Source: CAYMTN01 sp964393335 (GTDB lineage Bacteria > Chloroflexota > Anaerolineae > Aggregatilineales > Aggregatilineaceae). From it: a stretch of DNA of 34,961 nt. The translations under genes were made by a program, and so were the position numbers. The notes beneath the pieces are model-generated. The model searched no databases. It was not told the origin of the DNA and saw only the letters and a program-made list of their open reading frames with translations. How positions within the stretch are numbered: position 1 is the stretch's first letter; the number at the start of each line of letters is the position of its first letter. Positions 10,780 through 18,853 of the stretch are shown piece by piece. The stretch is from assembly GCA_964393335.1 (NCBI GenBank), contig CAYMTN010000029.1:1-34961 (forward strand), given 5' to 3'.

Positions 10780-10809
10780 AGGGGCGGCCATCTCACACGC
10801 GCCGCCCCT
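10780..10809 (-). promoter_or_regulatory. Stable hairpin in the leader of the lipoprotein gene
   Basis: AGGGGCGGC (10780-10788) and GCCGCCCCT (10801-10809) are perfect 9-bp inverted repeats with a 12-base loop, located between the putative -10 box at 10824-10829 and the start at 10745. No T run follows on the minus strand, so it is more likely a leader stem than a terminator. Confidence 0.45.
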
Positions 10810-10823
10810 TTGAAGCCCAGCAG

Positions 10824-10829
10824 ATTATA
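10824..10829 (-). promoter_or_regulatory. Putative -10 box of the lipoprotein gene
   Basis: TATAAT on the minus strand, about 80 bases before the ATG at 10745 and 28 bases after the stop of the PiT gene. No convincing -35 hexamer is visible. Confidence 0.45.
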
Positions 10830-10857
10830 CGACCGGCGGGCACCATTGCCCACCCCG

Positions 10858-11850
10858 CTAAAAAAGGTCTTCCAGCAGTTCATAAAACAGGCCGCCCAGC
10901 AGGGCGCACACAGGAATCGTCAGGAACCACGAGCGCACAATCGCACCCACCACGCCCCACCGCACCTTCTGGACACGGTCCGCGCTGCCCGCGCCGACAA
11001 TAGCCGTGCTGACGACATGCGTCGTGCTGACCGGCCCGCCGACCAGCGCCGCGCCTAAAATGATGATGCTCGATGCCGTTTGCGCGGCGAAGCCGTGCAC
11101 CGGGCGCAGCCGGTAAAATCCACGGCCTAACGTGCGCACCAGGCTCCACCCGCCAAACAACGTCCCAACGCCCATCACAAGGGCGCTGGCCAGCACTACC
11201 CAATGCGGGACATGAAAAACCGGCAGTGACCCGGTCGCCACCAGCCCCAGCGTGATAATGCCCATCGTGATCTGTGCGTCGTTAGTCCCGTGAGAGAGTG
11301 CCAGCGTCACCGCCGTGACGGCCTGCCCGCGCTGGAACCAGACGTTCACACGCGGGGTCGAACCACGCACCAGGAAATAACACAACTTCGTGATGCCGTA
11401 CCCGGCCAGCAGACCCAGCAGCGGCGAGGAAAACAGCGTGAACACGACGGTCAGCAGGCCGCCGGGCAGGATCGCCCCTGATCCGGCGCTGACCAGCACG
11501 GGGCCGACCAACCCGCCCACCAGCGCGTGAGACGTGCTGGACGGAATCCCTAACACGAGCGTGATCAGGTTCCAGGCAATGGCGGCGAACAACGCGGCAA
11601 ACACGACCGGCACGGTGACCGCGTCCTGCGCGATCACGTGGTTACCGATCGTCGTCGCAATGGCAACGCCAAACAACAGCGGGCCGATGCCATTCGCCAG
11701 CGCCGCGACCCACAACGCCGTGCGCGGACGCATGGCGCGGGTCGAGATCACGGTGGCGACGACATTCGACGAGTCGTGCAGCCCATTGAAAAATCCAAAC
11801 AGCAGCGCGATGAGCACCAGGGCAATCGCCTGCCAGGACAGTGAGAACAT
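10858..11850 (-). CDS. PiT-family inorganic phosphate transporter (copy A)
   Basis: A polytopic membrane protein of 330 residues. The start at ATG 11850 follows AAGGAGAGAG; the open frame extends to 11898 without support. It carries both PiT inverted-repeat signatures: FNGLHDSSNVVATVISTRAM at the N-terminus and LSHGTNDAQITMGII in the middle, plus GIPSSTSHALVGG and GGPVSTTHVVS, the duplicated phosphate- and sodium-binding segments. PiT proteins import phosphate (or metal-phosphate) driven by H+ or Na+. It is a close paralogue of the gene at 12001. A minus-strand terminator at 11909-11940 separates the two, so this copy probably has its own promoter. Confidence 0.92.
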   Translation of the reverse strand: MFSLSWQAIALVLIALLFGFFNGLHDSSNVVATVISTRAMRPRTALWVAALANGIGPLLFGVAIATTIGNHVIAQDAVTVPVVFAALFAAIAWNLITLVLGIPSSTSHALVGGLVGPVLVSAGSGAILPGGLLTVVFTLFSSPLLGLLAGYGITKLCYFLVRGSTPRVNVWFQRGQAVTAVTLALSHGTNDAQITMGIITLGLVATGSLPVFHVPHWVVLASALVMGVGTLFGGWSLVRTLGRGFYRLRPVHGFAAQTASSIIILGAALVGGPVSTTHVVSTAIVGAGSADRVQKVRWGVVGAIVRSWFLTIPVCALLGGLFYELLEDLF

Positions 11851-11908
11851 GCGTCTCTCTCCTTGTGAGCTACATAGGTCGTGATGGCATGAGAGCAATC
11901 ATGTCGGC

Positions 11909-11940
11909 GAAAACAAACCTCCAAGGATGGCCTCGGAGGT
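11909..11940 (-). terminator. Intrinsic terminator between the two PiT genes
   Basis: Read on the minus strand, ACCTCC (11940-11935) and GGAGGT (11922-11917), with an inner three-pair extension (AGG/CCT), form a hairpin followed by TTGTTTT. It should end transcription of the upstream PiT gene (12001-12987). Confidence 0.75.
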
Positions 11941-11957
11941 CCTGATAACGCAACTTC

Positions 11958-11996
11958 GAGCGACTGGCTCGCTCAGAATCACACCTGCCAACAGGT
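11958..11996. repeat. Two small inverted repeats directly after PiT copy B
   Basis: GAGCGA/TCGCTC (11958-11963 and 11969-11974, 5-base loop) and ACCTG/CAGGT (11983-11987 and 11992-11996, 4-base loop) lie between the stop of PiT copy B and the terminator. They may stabilise the mRNA 3' end; no further function is evident. Confidence 0.4.
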
Positions 11997-12000
11997 CGGC

Positions 12001-12987
12001 TCAATACACCGACATATCCAGCACGACGTACAGCAGCGCGCCCAACGCTGCCGCAGCGGGAATCGTCAGCAGCCACGACACGACGATGTTACTCACGATG
12101 CCCCAGCGCACTTTTTGCACGCGCTCCGCGCTGCCCGCGCCGACAATGGCCGAGCTGACGACGTGCGTCGTGCTGACCGGCCCCCCGACCAGCGCCGCTC
12201 CCAGGATCACAGCGCTTGACGCCGTCTGCGCAGCGAAGCCGTGAATCGGGCGCAGGCGGTAGAATCCGCCGCCCAGCGTGCGGATCAGGCTCCAGCCGCC
12301 GAACAGCGTCCCGGCCCCCATCGCGGCGGCGCTGGTGAGGATCACCCACAGCGGGATGCTGAACGTCTTCAGGGTGCCGGTGGCGACCAGTCCCAGCGCG
12401 ATGATGCCCATCGTCTTTTGCGCGTCGTTGGTGCCGTGTGACAGCGCCAGCGTGATCGCGGTGACCACCTGCCCGCGCTTGAACCAGATGTTGACGTGCG
12501 GCGATGCCCCTCGCGCCAGGAAATAACACAGTTTGATGATCCAGTAACCCGCCAACATGCCCAGAAACGGCGATACAAACAACGTCACCAGGATTTTGAT
12601 CAGACCACCGGCCAGGATTCCATCGACGCCGTAGCCGACCCAGACCGGCCCGACCAATCCGCCGATCAACGCATGGGACGTGCTCGACGGAATGCCAAAG
12701 GTCAGGGTCATCACGTTCCACCCAATGGCCGCCAGCAGCGCTGAATACACAACGGGCAGCGTAATCGCTTCTTGCGCGACGACCTCGTGGCCGATGGTCG
12801 TTGCCACCGCCACGCCAAAAACCAGCGGGCCGACGCCGTTCGCCAGCGCTGCCAGCCACAGCGCCAGGCGCGGGCGCATCGCCCGTGTTGAGATCACCGT
12901 CGCCACTACGTTTGAAGAATCGTGTAACCCGTTAAAAAACCCAAAAGCCAGCGCAATTGTCACCAACAAAACGGCTTCAAATGACAC
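12001..12987 (-). CDS. PiT-family inorganic phosphate transporter (copy B)
   Basis: A 328-residue paralogue of the gene at 10858, with the same FNGLHDSSNVVATVISTRAM, IPSSTSHALIGG, LSHGTNDAQKTMGII and GGPVSTTHVVSSAIVGAG segments. It starts at GTG 12987 with a GGGGAAAA-type site upstream. It is divergent from the DUF47 gene at 13143; PiT plus DUF47 is a known functional pair, so this copy is likely the one regulated with that partner. The shared 155-base spacer carries an AT-rich operator-like array. Sequence similarity between copies is high along the whole length, indicating tandem duplication. Confidence 0.92.
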   Translation of the reverse strand: MSFEAVLLVTIALAFGFFNGLHDSSNVVATVISTRAMRPRLALWLAALANGVGPLVFGVAVATTIGHEVVAQEAITLPVVYSALLAAIGWNVMTLTFGIPSSTSHALIGGLVGPVWVGYGVDGILAGGLIKILVTLFVSPFLGMLAGYWIIKLCYFLARGASPHVNIWFKRGQVVTAITLALSHGTNDAQKTMGIIALGLVATGTLKTFSIPLWVILTSAAAMGAGTLFGGWSLIRTLGGGFYRLRPIHGFAAQTASSAVILGAALVGGPVSTTHVVSSAIVGAGSAERVQKVRWGIVSNIVVSWLLTIPAAAALGALLYVVLDMSVY

Positions 12988-13076
12988 GTGATTGTTTTCC
13001 CCTTCTCAGGACACGCACATGGTCACACCACTGGTTCATGTGCGAAAACTCGTCATGGCACAAACCGTCAAATAAC

Positions 13077-13114
13077 GTTAAAATTATTTTACCTTGTTTA
13101 AGTGAATTTTACCT
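13077..13114. promoter_or_regulatory. Operator-like array between PiT and DUF47 genes
   Basis: In a strongly AT-rich island, GTTAAAAT (13077-13084) and ATTTTACC (13086-13093) form a near-perfect inverted pair, and ATTTTACCT occurs twice as a direct repeat (13086-13094 and 13106-13114), 20 bases apart. The position in a divergent promoter region suggests regulation of both the PiT and DUF47 genes. The same half-site, in a similar arrangement, precedes the binding-protein gene at 28928. A phosphate-responsive regulator is an inference. Confidence 0.5.
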
Positions 13115-13142
13115 ATTCTATGCCAATCGAGGAAACCGCCGC

Positions 13143-13808
13143 ATGATCGACCGCATCATTCGCCTGCTTAAACAAATCCCGCAACGAATCCGCGAGCGGT
13201 TGAAGCGCAAACCGGACCAATTCCTGCTCCGGCTGCGCCAACAATGCGCGTTGAGCGTCGAAGGCTCTCAAGCGCTGGCGGATTATATGAAAAAACCCAA
13301 CAAAAAGAATGCGCGCCGCGTCCAGGAACTCGAAAAACAGGCCGACGAGGTCCGCCGGATATTGGTGGACGAGCTGAACCGGACGTTCGTCACGCCCATC
13401 GACCGCGAGGATATTCATACCCTCTCGCGGGCGATTGACGATATTCTGGACGATACGTGGTTCACGATCAACGAAATGGATATTCTGGAAGTGGTGCCAA
13501 ACACCTTTTTAGAGGAAATGGCCGCGCTGTTGAGCCAGGGGGCCGACGAGATCAGGCTGGCGATGGACCGGCTGGCCGACCATCCGGGGGTCGCCAGTAC
13601 GCACGCCGTCCGCGCCAAAGCGACCAATAACCGCATGGAAACGCTGTACGCCGAAGCGCTGGCCGACCTGTTCCGCAAGCCCAAAGACCTGGATTACGTG
13701 GTTACCATGCTCAAGCTGCGCGAGATTTACCGGCACCTGTTTCACGCCGCCGGGCGTATCGGTGACGCCGCGAATATCATCGACGACGTGGTCGTAAAAT
13801 TCTTCTAG
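13143..13808 (+). CDS. DUF47 / PhoU-like phosphate transport partner of PiT
   Basis: A 221-residue helical protein. The start is ATG 13143, nine bases after a GAGGA ribosome site; the longer open frame to 12957 overlaps the divergent PiT gene and is not supported. The pattern matches the DUF47 (PhoU-like) family: KPDQFLLRLRQQCALSVEGSQAL, KKNARRVQELEKQADEVRRILVDELNRTFVTPIDREDIHTLSRAIDDILD, and the C-terminal KLREIYRHLFHAAGRIGDAANIIDDVVVKFF. The ExxxD motifs bind metal clusters in PhoU relatives. Members are encoded beside pit and are thought to modulate PiT phosphate transport. A bidirectional terminator follows. Confidence 0.9.
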   Translation: MIDRIIRLLKQIPQRIRERLKRKPDQFLLRLRQQCALSVEGSQALADYMKKPNKKNARRVQELEKQADEVRRILVDELNRTFVTPIDREDIHTLSRAIDDILDDTWFTINEMDILEVVPNTFLEEMAALLSQGADEIRLAMDRLADHPGVASTHAVRAKATNNRMETLYAEALADLFRKPKDLDYVVTMLKLREIYRHLFHAAGRIGDAANIIDDVVVKFF

Positions 13809-13852
13809 TGGATCGCGGCCTGTGCGCGGCCCAACGACCGGCCCACTCACAC

Positions 13853-13883
13853 AAAAAACCAGCAGCGCGACTCTGCTGGTTTT
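13853..13883. terminator. Bidirectional terminator between DUF47 gene and tRNA-Arg
   Basis: AACCAGCAG (13857-13865) and CTGCTGGTT (13873-13881) form a perfect 9-bp stem with a 7-base loop. It has an A run on the left and a T run on the right, so it can terminate both the DUF47 gene (plus) and the convergent tRNA gene (minus). Confidence 0.88.
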
Positions 13884-13890
13884 GCGATCA

Positions 13891-13963
13891 TACCCCCGGG
13901 CGGATTTGAACCGCCGACGCCAGGTTTAGGAAACCTGCGCTCTATCCTCTGAGCTACGGGGGT
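13891..13963 (-). tRNA. tRNA-Arg (anticodon CCT)
   Basis: A 73-base tRNA on the minus strand. The acceptor stem ACCCCCG/CGGGGGT is fully paired with discriminator A; the D arm is GCTC/GAGC with an 8-base loop; the anticodon stem CAGGT/ACCTG holds loop TTCCTAA with anticodon CCT at 13928-13930, reading AGG; the variable loop is 5 bases; and the T arm is GGCGG/CCGCC with TTCAAAT. CCA is not encoded. It has a close promoter and a shared downstream terminator, so it is a monocistronic tRNA gene for a rarer arginine codon. Confidence 0.96.
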
Positions 13964-13972
13964 TTCTCCTGT

Positions 13973-14000
13973 AGTGTACCACGCCTAGGGATGATTTCAA
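13973..14000 (-). promoter_or_regulatory. Sigma70-type promoter of tRNA-Arg
   Basis: On the minus strand, TTGAAA (13995-14000) and TACACT (13973-13978) are separated by 16 bases. The predicted transcription start lies only a few bases before the mature tRNA 5' end at 13963. Confidence 0.7.
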
Positions 14001-14046
14001 GAGCGGCCTGACACGATCCGGGCTGATTACATCACGTGACGGCGGC

Positions 14047-14781
14047 TCAGTCGCGCTTACGCGCACACACAAACAGGATCATGCCGAAATGCCCCGCCAC
14101 CGACTGCTCGTACCACGCGGGCAGCCGGATGCGCTGCGCGATCCCTTGCAGCGACCGCCACGACTTGCCGGGCCAGGGCGTCCACCTGCGCACCGGTTCC
14201 GGCAGCAGGCTGATCCAGGGGATGATGTGCTGACGACCCCGCACGATCTCCACCTCAAAACCCTGCCGCGCCAGGGCGCGCATCAGCCAGGGATAGGTCA
14301 CGGCGCGCTCAACCGGGTGCGCCAGCCAGGGCGACCACGTGCGCCCGGTCAGCCGTTCCATGACGGCCTTTTTGATCCCGGCGAGGTTATAGGTATTCTG
14401 CGTGGAAAAAATCAACTGGCCGCCGGGTTTGAGCAGCCGCGCCATTTCGGCCAATGCGCCTTCGGGATCGTCGGCATATTGCAGCGAATCGACGCAGTAC
14501 ACCACCCCGGCGCAGCCCGACCGGAACGGTACGTTCATCATATTCCCGACCACAAACGCGGCCTGCCCCGCGCCCTCCGTGCCGATGAACTGTGTCGAGA
14601 TATCCACGCCCACCGCGTGCAGGCCGCGCGCCGCCGCCAGGGCCGTCAAACGCCCGGAGCCGCAGCACAGATCAAGCGCGACCTCGCCGGGCGCGGCGCG
14701 CGTGTGTTCGGCGGCCAACTCGACATGGCCGGGGGAGCTTTTCGGCCTGTGTGTGTTAAAGAACGTCCGCAGATCCGTCAT
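14047..14781 (-). CDS. Class I SAM-dependent methyltransferase (Methyltransf_11-like)
   Basis: A 244-residue enzyme with motif I VALDLCCGSGRLTALAA, motif II acidic GVDIS, GNMMNVPFRSGCAGVVYCVDSLQY and motif VI ARLLKPGGQLIFSTQN, the arrangement of Methyltransf_11 family proteins. It is the last gene of the polysaccharide operon, and its start (ATG 14781) overlaps the deacetylase gene by 26 bases. In this setting it most likely methylates a sugar or a glycan end, which in some O-antigen systems caps chain growth before ABC export; this is inference from context. The C-terminal part (PWISLLPEPVRRWTPWPGK) has no assigned role. Confidence 0.82.
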   Translation of the reverse strand: MTDLRTFFNTHRPKSSPGHVELAAEHTRAAPGEVALDLCCGSGRLTALAAARGLHAVGVDISTQFIGTEGAGQAAFVVGNMMNVPFRSGCAGVVYCVDSLQYADDPEGALAEMARLLKPGGQLIFSTQNTYNLAGIKKAVMERLTGRTWSPWLAHPVERAVTYPWLMRALARQGFEVEIVRGRQHIIPWISLLPEPVRRWTPWPGKSWRSLQGIAQRIRLPAWYEQSVAGHFGMILFVCARKRD

Positions 14782-15526
14782 GAAATGAGATCACCTCGCG
14801 TACCAACTGCGTATTCGTCACCGGGCGAGCCTGTGGATGCCGCCCCACCGCCGCCAACACATGATCCAGCGCATCCCACAGGCCATAACGCTCGACTTCC
14901 CAGCTATGGCCCCACAGGTGCCACACGCCGCCGGTCGCCGCCGCGCGGTCGAGCAGCGCCAGCGCCAGCGCGGGCCAGTTTCGCAGCGCCAGCAGCGGCA
15001 GTCCCAGCCGCGCCCGGTGGGGCAGCACGCGCCAGACCGGCTGAAACCGCGCGCGGATGCTTGAGCTGGGCCGCAGCGGGAACGGGTAGACCTGCACGGT
15101 CGTGGGCAGCGCCAGCGGATCGTCCCCGGCATCCAGGCGGTACGCCTCGACGGTGCGCGCCGCCTCGAATCCGGCTTCCGCGACGATCTGGCGCACGGCG
15201 GCGTTATACCCTCCCCTGGGATAACAAAACGCCGTGATAGGCCGCCCGGTGACCGTTTGCAGCCAGTCGCGCGAGCCGAGAATCTCGCGCCGCGCGACAC
15301 CGGGATCGACGTCAGGCAGCAGGGGATGCGCCAGGGTATGCGCGCCGATTTCGTGACGGCCCGCCAGCGCCGCGATAGCGGGTTCGTCCATGCGCTCGCC
15401 AGATTCCAGGTAGTCCCGCGCGATATAAAACGTCCCGGTCAGGCCGTGCCGTTCCAGGCAGTCCGCCACGCGTAAATCGAGCCGGTGCCCATCATCCCAA
15501 CTGGTCGTGATCCACCAGGGCGGCAT
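14756..15526 (-). CDS. Polysaccharide deacetylase (NodB homology, CE4)
   Basis: 256 residues. Motif 1 reads TSWDDGHR, supplying the catalytic and metal-binding aspartates; motif 2 is GAHTLAHP, with the HxxxH metal ligands; motif 3 is FCYPRGGYN. A late WHLWGHSWE segment supplies the C-terminal motif histidine. These are the residues of zinc-dependent carbohydrate N-deacetylases. There is no signal peptide, so it probably acts on a cytoplasmic lipid-linked glycan or nucleotide-sugar product before export by the Wzm/Wzt pair. Its start is one base after the stop of the glycosyltransferase upstream, so the genes are translationally coupled. Confidence 0.87.
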   Translation of the reverse strand: MPPWWITTSWDDGHRLDLRVADCLERHGLTGTFYIARDYLESGERMDEPAIAALAGRHEIGAHTLAHPLLPDVDPGVARREILGSRDWLQTVTGRPITAFCYPRGGYNAAVRQIVAEAGFEAARTVEAYRLDAGDDPLALPTTVQVYPFPLRPSSSIRARFQPVWRVLPHRARLGLPLLALRNWPALALALLDRAAATGGVWHLWGHSWEVERYGLWDALDHVLAAVGRHPQARPVTNTQLVREVISFHDGSADVL

Positions 15527-15527
15527 G

Positions 15528-16517
15528 TTATCGCGTCCTTGCGTGGGAAGCGCGGCCCACGAGCTTTTTGACGCGCACGCGCAGCCGGTTGACGAGGTCC
15601 GTCACGCGCGCGGGGAAGACGTAACTCAGCACGATGTACAACCGCCGCGCGGCAGTATGGGCGGGGTCAAGCTGGTTCGCCTGGCGAAAGGCGCGGCGTG
15701 CGTCGGCGCGCCGCCCGATTTCCCAGCACGCGATCCCTAACATGTGATGGCGTCCCGCTTCCAACTGGTCATACGCGGCGTCATCCAGGCAGCGCGCGCG
15801 GCCCGGATAGTGCCGCGCCTTCTGGACCGTGATCAGACGGCCCAGCGCCGACCAGTATGGCGATGCGGTCAATTCACCGGGATGGCGGCGGTAGAGCACC
15901 AGGACTTCATCAAGCGACGCATACTGATACTGCGCGGCCAACCGCAGGAACAGGTCCCAGTCTTCGGAGCAGCGCAGCCCCGGCTGCTCGTCAAACAGCC
16001 CGACCGCCAGCAGCGCATCACGGCGGACAAGGCAGGCGCTGGTCAGAATGGCATTGGCATTACTCAACAGCAGGTCGCAGAAAACGTCACCGGAGAGCAG
16101 CGGCGGGTCCTCGAATGGGGCGGGGGTCCGCCCATCGGCCAGCACGTGCCGGTACCGGGTGTACACCACGCCTACGTCGGGCTGGTGGTGAACAGCGGCC
16201 ACGCACCGCTCAATTTTGGCGGGCAAGAGCCTGTCATCTGCGTCACAGAACTGGACAAACTCGCCGCGCGCCGCGCGGATTCCCTGGTTTCGCGCTGCCG
16301 CTGCACCCGCGTTTGGTTGAAAAAAGTACCGGATGCGGTCGCCGTACCGTGCGGTCAGCAGGTCGCGCGTGCCATCCGTCGAGCCGTCATCGACCACGAT
16401 CATCTCGCAGGGGGAATAGGTCTGCGCCAAGCAGCTATCAAGCGCCTCGCCAATGAAGGACGCGCTGTTGTAGGCCGGCATCACGATGCTGACCAGCGGC
16501 GAAGCGGACCCCGGCAT
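15528..16517 (-). CDS. Glycosyltransferase family 2
   Basis: 329 residues with a GT-A fold: VSIVMPAYNSASFIGEALDSCLAQTY at the N-terminus, VVDDGSTDGT, NAGAAAARNQGIRAARGEFVQFCDADDRLLP with the metal-binding DAD motif, and CSEDWDLFLRLA holding the catalytic ED. The C-terminal 90 residues (ARCLDDAAYDQLEAGRHHMLGIACWEIGRRADARRAFRQANQLDP) look like a TPR-like helical repeat. It transfers a sugar from a nucleotide sugar to the growing surface glycan; donor and linkage unknown. The start ATG overlaps the stop of the preceding gene as TGATG, implying coupled translation. Confidence 0.9.
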   Translation of the reverse strand: MPGSASPLVSIVMPAYNSASFIGEALDSCLAQTYSPCEMIVVDDGSTDGTRDLLTARYGDRIRYFFQPNAGAAAARNQGIRAARGEFVQFCDADDRLLPAKIERCVAAVHHQPDVGVVYTRYRHVLADGRTPAPFEDPPLLSGDVFCDLLLSNANAILTSACLVRRDALLAVGLFDEQPGLRCSEDWDLFLRLAAQYQYASLDEVLVLYRRHPGELTASPYWSALGRLITVQKARHYPGRARCLDDAAYDQLEAGRHHMLGIACWEIGRRADARRAFRQANQLDPAHTAARRLYIVLSYVFPARVTDLVNRLRVRVKKLVGRASHARTR

Positions 16518-17764
16518 CAGCGTGATTGCCTCCCGCGCAAAAATTCGTGGATGATGCCGTGCAGCACTTCGACGCGGCGCTCGGTCGTATGATCGCGCAG
16601 CGTGCGGCGCTGCCCGGCGGCGGCAATCGCGCGCCGCTCGTCGTCGTGATCGAGCAGCCAGCGCGCTTTTTCGACCGCCTCATCCGGGCTGTGATAGGCG
16701 ACGACCTCCACGCCCGGCTCGAATAACTGCGGCAGGTTGTCTTTCCAATCGGTCAGCAGGCAGGTGCCGACGCCGGTCGTATCGTACAGGCGCATGTTCG
16801 ACGCATACGCCGACGGACCGTGCACGTTCAACCCGACCTCAAAACCCGCCAGCGTGCGGTACATCTCCAGGCCATATACCGGCGGCCTGCGCCGCTGATC
16901 GAGATACGCGAACAGCGGCACAAACGGCTCGCGTGCTTTGATGCCCACCCACGCATCGTGGCGCGGCATGGCGCGGGCGATTGGCTCCAGGTGCAGCGCG
17001 GTGAACGCCTCCAGGATGCCATAATAACCCCGGCGCAGCCAGCGAACCGGGCCGCGCTTTTTGTACAACAGGCCCGACATCCACCCGTACAACGCAAAAT
17101 CCATCCGGCGCGCCATCTCAAAAAACATCTGGATGCGCGTATTATGGTACTGGTCCCCCCAGTGCAGGTTGCCGATGAACCCGACATCTGCCGGTTCGGG
17201 TGGGGGCAGCACGCGCAGCCGGTCCAGCACCAGCGGATCGAACCCGTGATTCAGATGGCGGGCCGCCACACCTTCGGATGCCAGGAACGCGACGGTATCC
17301 GGCGCGCACGACAGCACCACGTCATGCTCGCGGAAAAACGCCGCCGGGGGATGCGACTCCCCGACCCAGCCCAACACCAGCCGCAGCGACGGGCAAACCT
17401 CGCGGCAGCGCCGCACAAAGGCCGGACCGAACGCCTCCATCCACGAGCTGGACCACAATACCTCCGGCTGGAACGCGCGCACCTGCGCCAGCGCGATCTC
17501 GGCTGTCCAGGTAGCATCATTGTAGTGTACGCCATGTTCACGCGCCCACTGCTTTTGCAGCGGTTCGGCGTCCGCGATCAGGGTGTCGGTCTCATAACCG
17601 TACTGCTGCCGCAGCACGCGTTCATAAAAATCGGCCCGCTCGGCGGAATCATGCAGCAGCGCCGCCTGCTGCTCGGCATAGGGCTGCCCGGTTAACTCCG
17701 GGCGCGCGGCGAAAAACTCGGCGGAATAACGACCGAAATTATTGTAGATGCGCTGAAACCGCAT
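16517..17764 (-). CDS. Glycosyltransferase, CgeB-like (GT-B, Glyco_trans_1 type)
   Basis: A 415-residue protein. The C-terminal half has GLEMYRTLAGFEVGLNVHG, ASNMRLYDTTGVGTCLLTDW, FEPGVEVVAYHSPDEAVEKARWLLDH and AAAGQRRTLRDHTTERRVE, the pattern of CgeB-like glycosyltransferases (first named from Bacillus spore crust proteins). The N-terminal half carries VLWSSSWMEAFGP and LVLGWVGESHP and would be the acceptor-side Rossmann domain. It lies in the middle of the surface-polysaccharide operon, three bases from the upstream GT2 stop and overlapping the downstream GT2 start. Donor and acceptor cannot be deduced. Confidence 0.82.
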   Translation of the reverse strand: MRFQRIYNNFGRYSAEFFAARPELTGQPYAEQQAALLHDSAERADFYERVLRQQYGYETDTLIADAEPLQKQWAREHGVHYNDATWTAEIALAQVRAFQPEVLWSSSWMEAFGPAFVRRCREVCPSLRLVLGWVGESHPPAAFFREHDVVLSCAPDTVAFLASEGVAARHLNHGFDPLVLDRLRVLPPPEPADVGFIGNLHWGDQYHNTRIQMFFEMARRMDFALYGWMSGLLYKKRGPVRWLRRGYYGILEAFTALHLEPIARAMPRHDAWVGIKAREPFVPLFAYLDQRRRPPVYGLEMYRTLAGFEVGLNVHGPSAYASNMRLYDTTGVGTCLLTDWKDNLPQLFEPGVEVVAYHSPDEAVEKARWLLDHDDERRAIAAAGQRRTLRDHTTERRVEVLHGIIHEFLRGRQSR

Positions 17765-17766
17765 GA

Positions 17767-18792
17767 TCAGACGCGATCCTTCCTGGCGAAAGCTGCCAGC
17801 CGCCGCAGCCCGCTGTAGGCCGCTATCCGCGTGACCAGTTGCCGCCGGTAAACGGGCGAGGCTAACAGGCCCGGCTGGCGCAGCGTCAGCGCCAACAGCC
17901 GCGCGATAGACCGTACCTGGCGAAGGCCCGGTGGCGTGCTGCGGTCGGGACGCAGCAGTTCTTTAAGGTAGGCGCTGAGCAGTATGTCCTGGCGGCTGTC
18001 GTCGAGCGCCCCGCGCGACCAGTGCCATACCGCTGCCGCCATCAGCATACGCGCGGCGCGCACCTTGCCCGCCGTGCGCGGCGCGGAAATGCGATTCTGT
18101 TCGTGGATGCGCCGCATGGCGACGGGTTCGCCTAACCGGCCCGGCACCAGGCGAGTCAGCGCCGCCAGCTTGAGCCACATCGCCGTGTCTTGATGCAGCG
18201 GCAAGTGCTCGTCAAAAAGGCCGGTCTTTTCGAATACGCTGCGCCGCACCGTCAGCCCATCCCCGCTGAAATACCCACTCTCACCCTCCGCCAACACCTC
18301 GAACAGGGCTTCCGGCGACACGCGGCGCGTCATCGTCGTCAGGCCGGACCATTCCTCACCGGCCCCGATGCCATAATTCGCCTGGTAGTCAAGCCACTGC
18401 TGCCGGGCCAGGTCGCTGTGATAGACTTCGCCAATCGCTTCGTACACGCCATCGATGGTCGGATCGGCGCTCAGCAGGCCAGACGCGATTTTGAAGCGCT
18501 CTGCAAGGAAAAAATCGTCGGCATCCAAAAAGGCGATGGTGGGGCACGTACTGTGCCGGATCGCCAGGTTGCGCGCCGCGCCCGCGCCGTGATTCCCCCC
18601 GTCTGGATGGCGGAACAGGTGCACGCGGGCGGATTGATCGCACAGCGCCTGGCACACGCTCAGGCTGTCATCCGTCGAGCCGTCTTCAGCCAGGATAACT
18701 TCAGCCACTTCCGGCTGCGCGAGCGCCGATTCAACCGCCTCACGCACAAATGGGCCAGCATTATAAACCGGAACGACCACGCTGATGCGCAT
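17767..18792 (-). CDS. Glycosyltransferase family 2
   Basis: GT-A enzyme of about 341 residues: MRISVVVPVYNAGPFVREAVESAL, LAEDGSTDDSL, GNHGAGAARNLAIRHSTCPTIAFLDADDFF with the metal-binding DAD, and EHLPLHQDTAMWLKLAAL as the likely catalytic-base region. I start it at ATG 18792, where the conserved first strand begins; a TTG six codons upstream (18810) is possible, and neither has a strong ribosome site. It is the first glycosyltransferase after the Wzt gene, separated from it by a perfect hairpin at 18827-18847 that might reduce read-through. Confidence 0.88.
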   Translation of the reverse strand: MRISVVVPVYNAGPFVREAVESALAQPEVAEVILAEDGSTDDSLSVCQALCDQSARVHLFRHPDGGNHGAGAARNLAIRHSTCPTIAFLDADDFFLAERFKIASGLLSADPTIDGVYEAIGEVYHSDLARQQWLDYQANYGIGAGEEWSGLTTMTRRVSPEALFEVLAEGESGYFSGDGLTVRRSVFEKTGLFDEHLPLHQDTAMWLKLAALTRLVPGRLGEPVAMRRIHEQNRISAPRTAGKVRAARMLMAAAVWHWSRGALDDSRQDILLSAYLKELLRPDRSTPPGLRQVRSIARLLALTLRQPGLLASPVYRRQLVTRIAAYSGLRRLAAFARKDRV

Positions 18793-18826
18793 CGGATCGA
18801 ATCCAATCAAGATACTTCAAACGGGG

Positions 18827-18847
18827 CCTCCGCTGTGCGAGCGGAGG
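18827..18847 (-). other. Intercistronic hairpin between wzt and GT2
   Basis: CCTCCGCT (18827-18834) and AGCGGAGG (18840-18847) form a perfect 8-bp stem with a 5-base loop, a few bases after the wzt stop. Downstream on the minus strand is CCCCGTTTG, with only three T, so it may be a weak attenuator or an mRNA-stabilising stem. Confidence 0.5.
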
Positions 18848-18853
18848 TGACTA

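Noticed and set aside
11110..11117. GGTAAAAT copy within PiT copy A
   Set aside because: A single half-site inside a coding region without a partner; probably chance.
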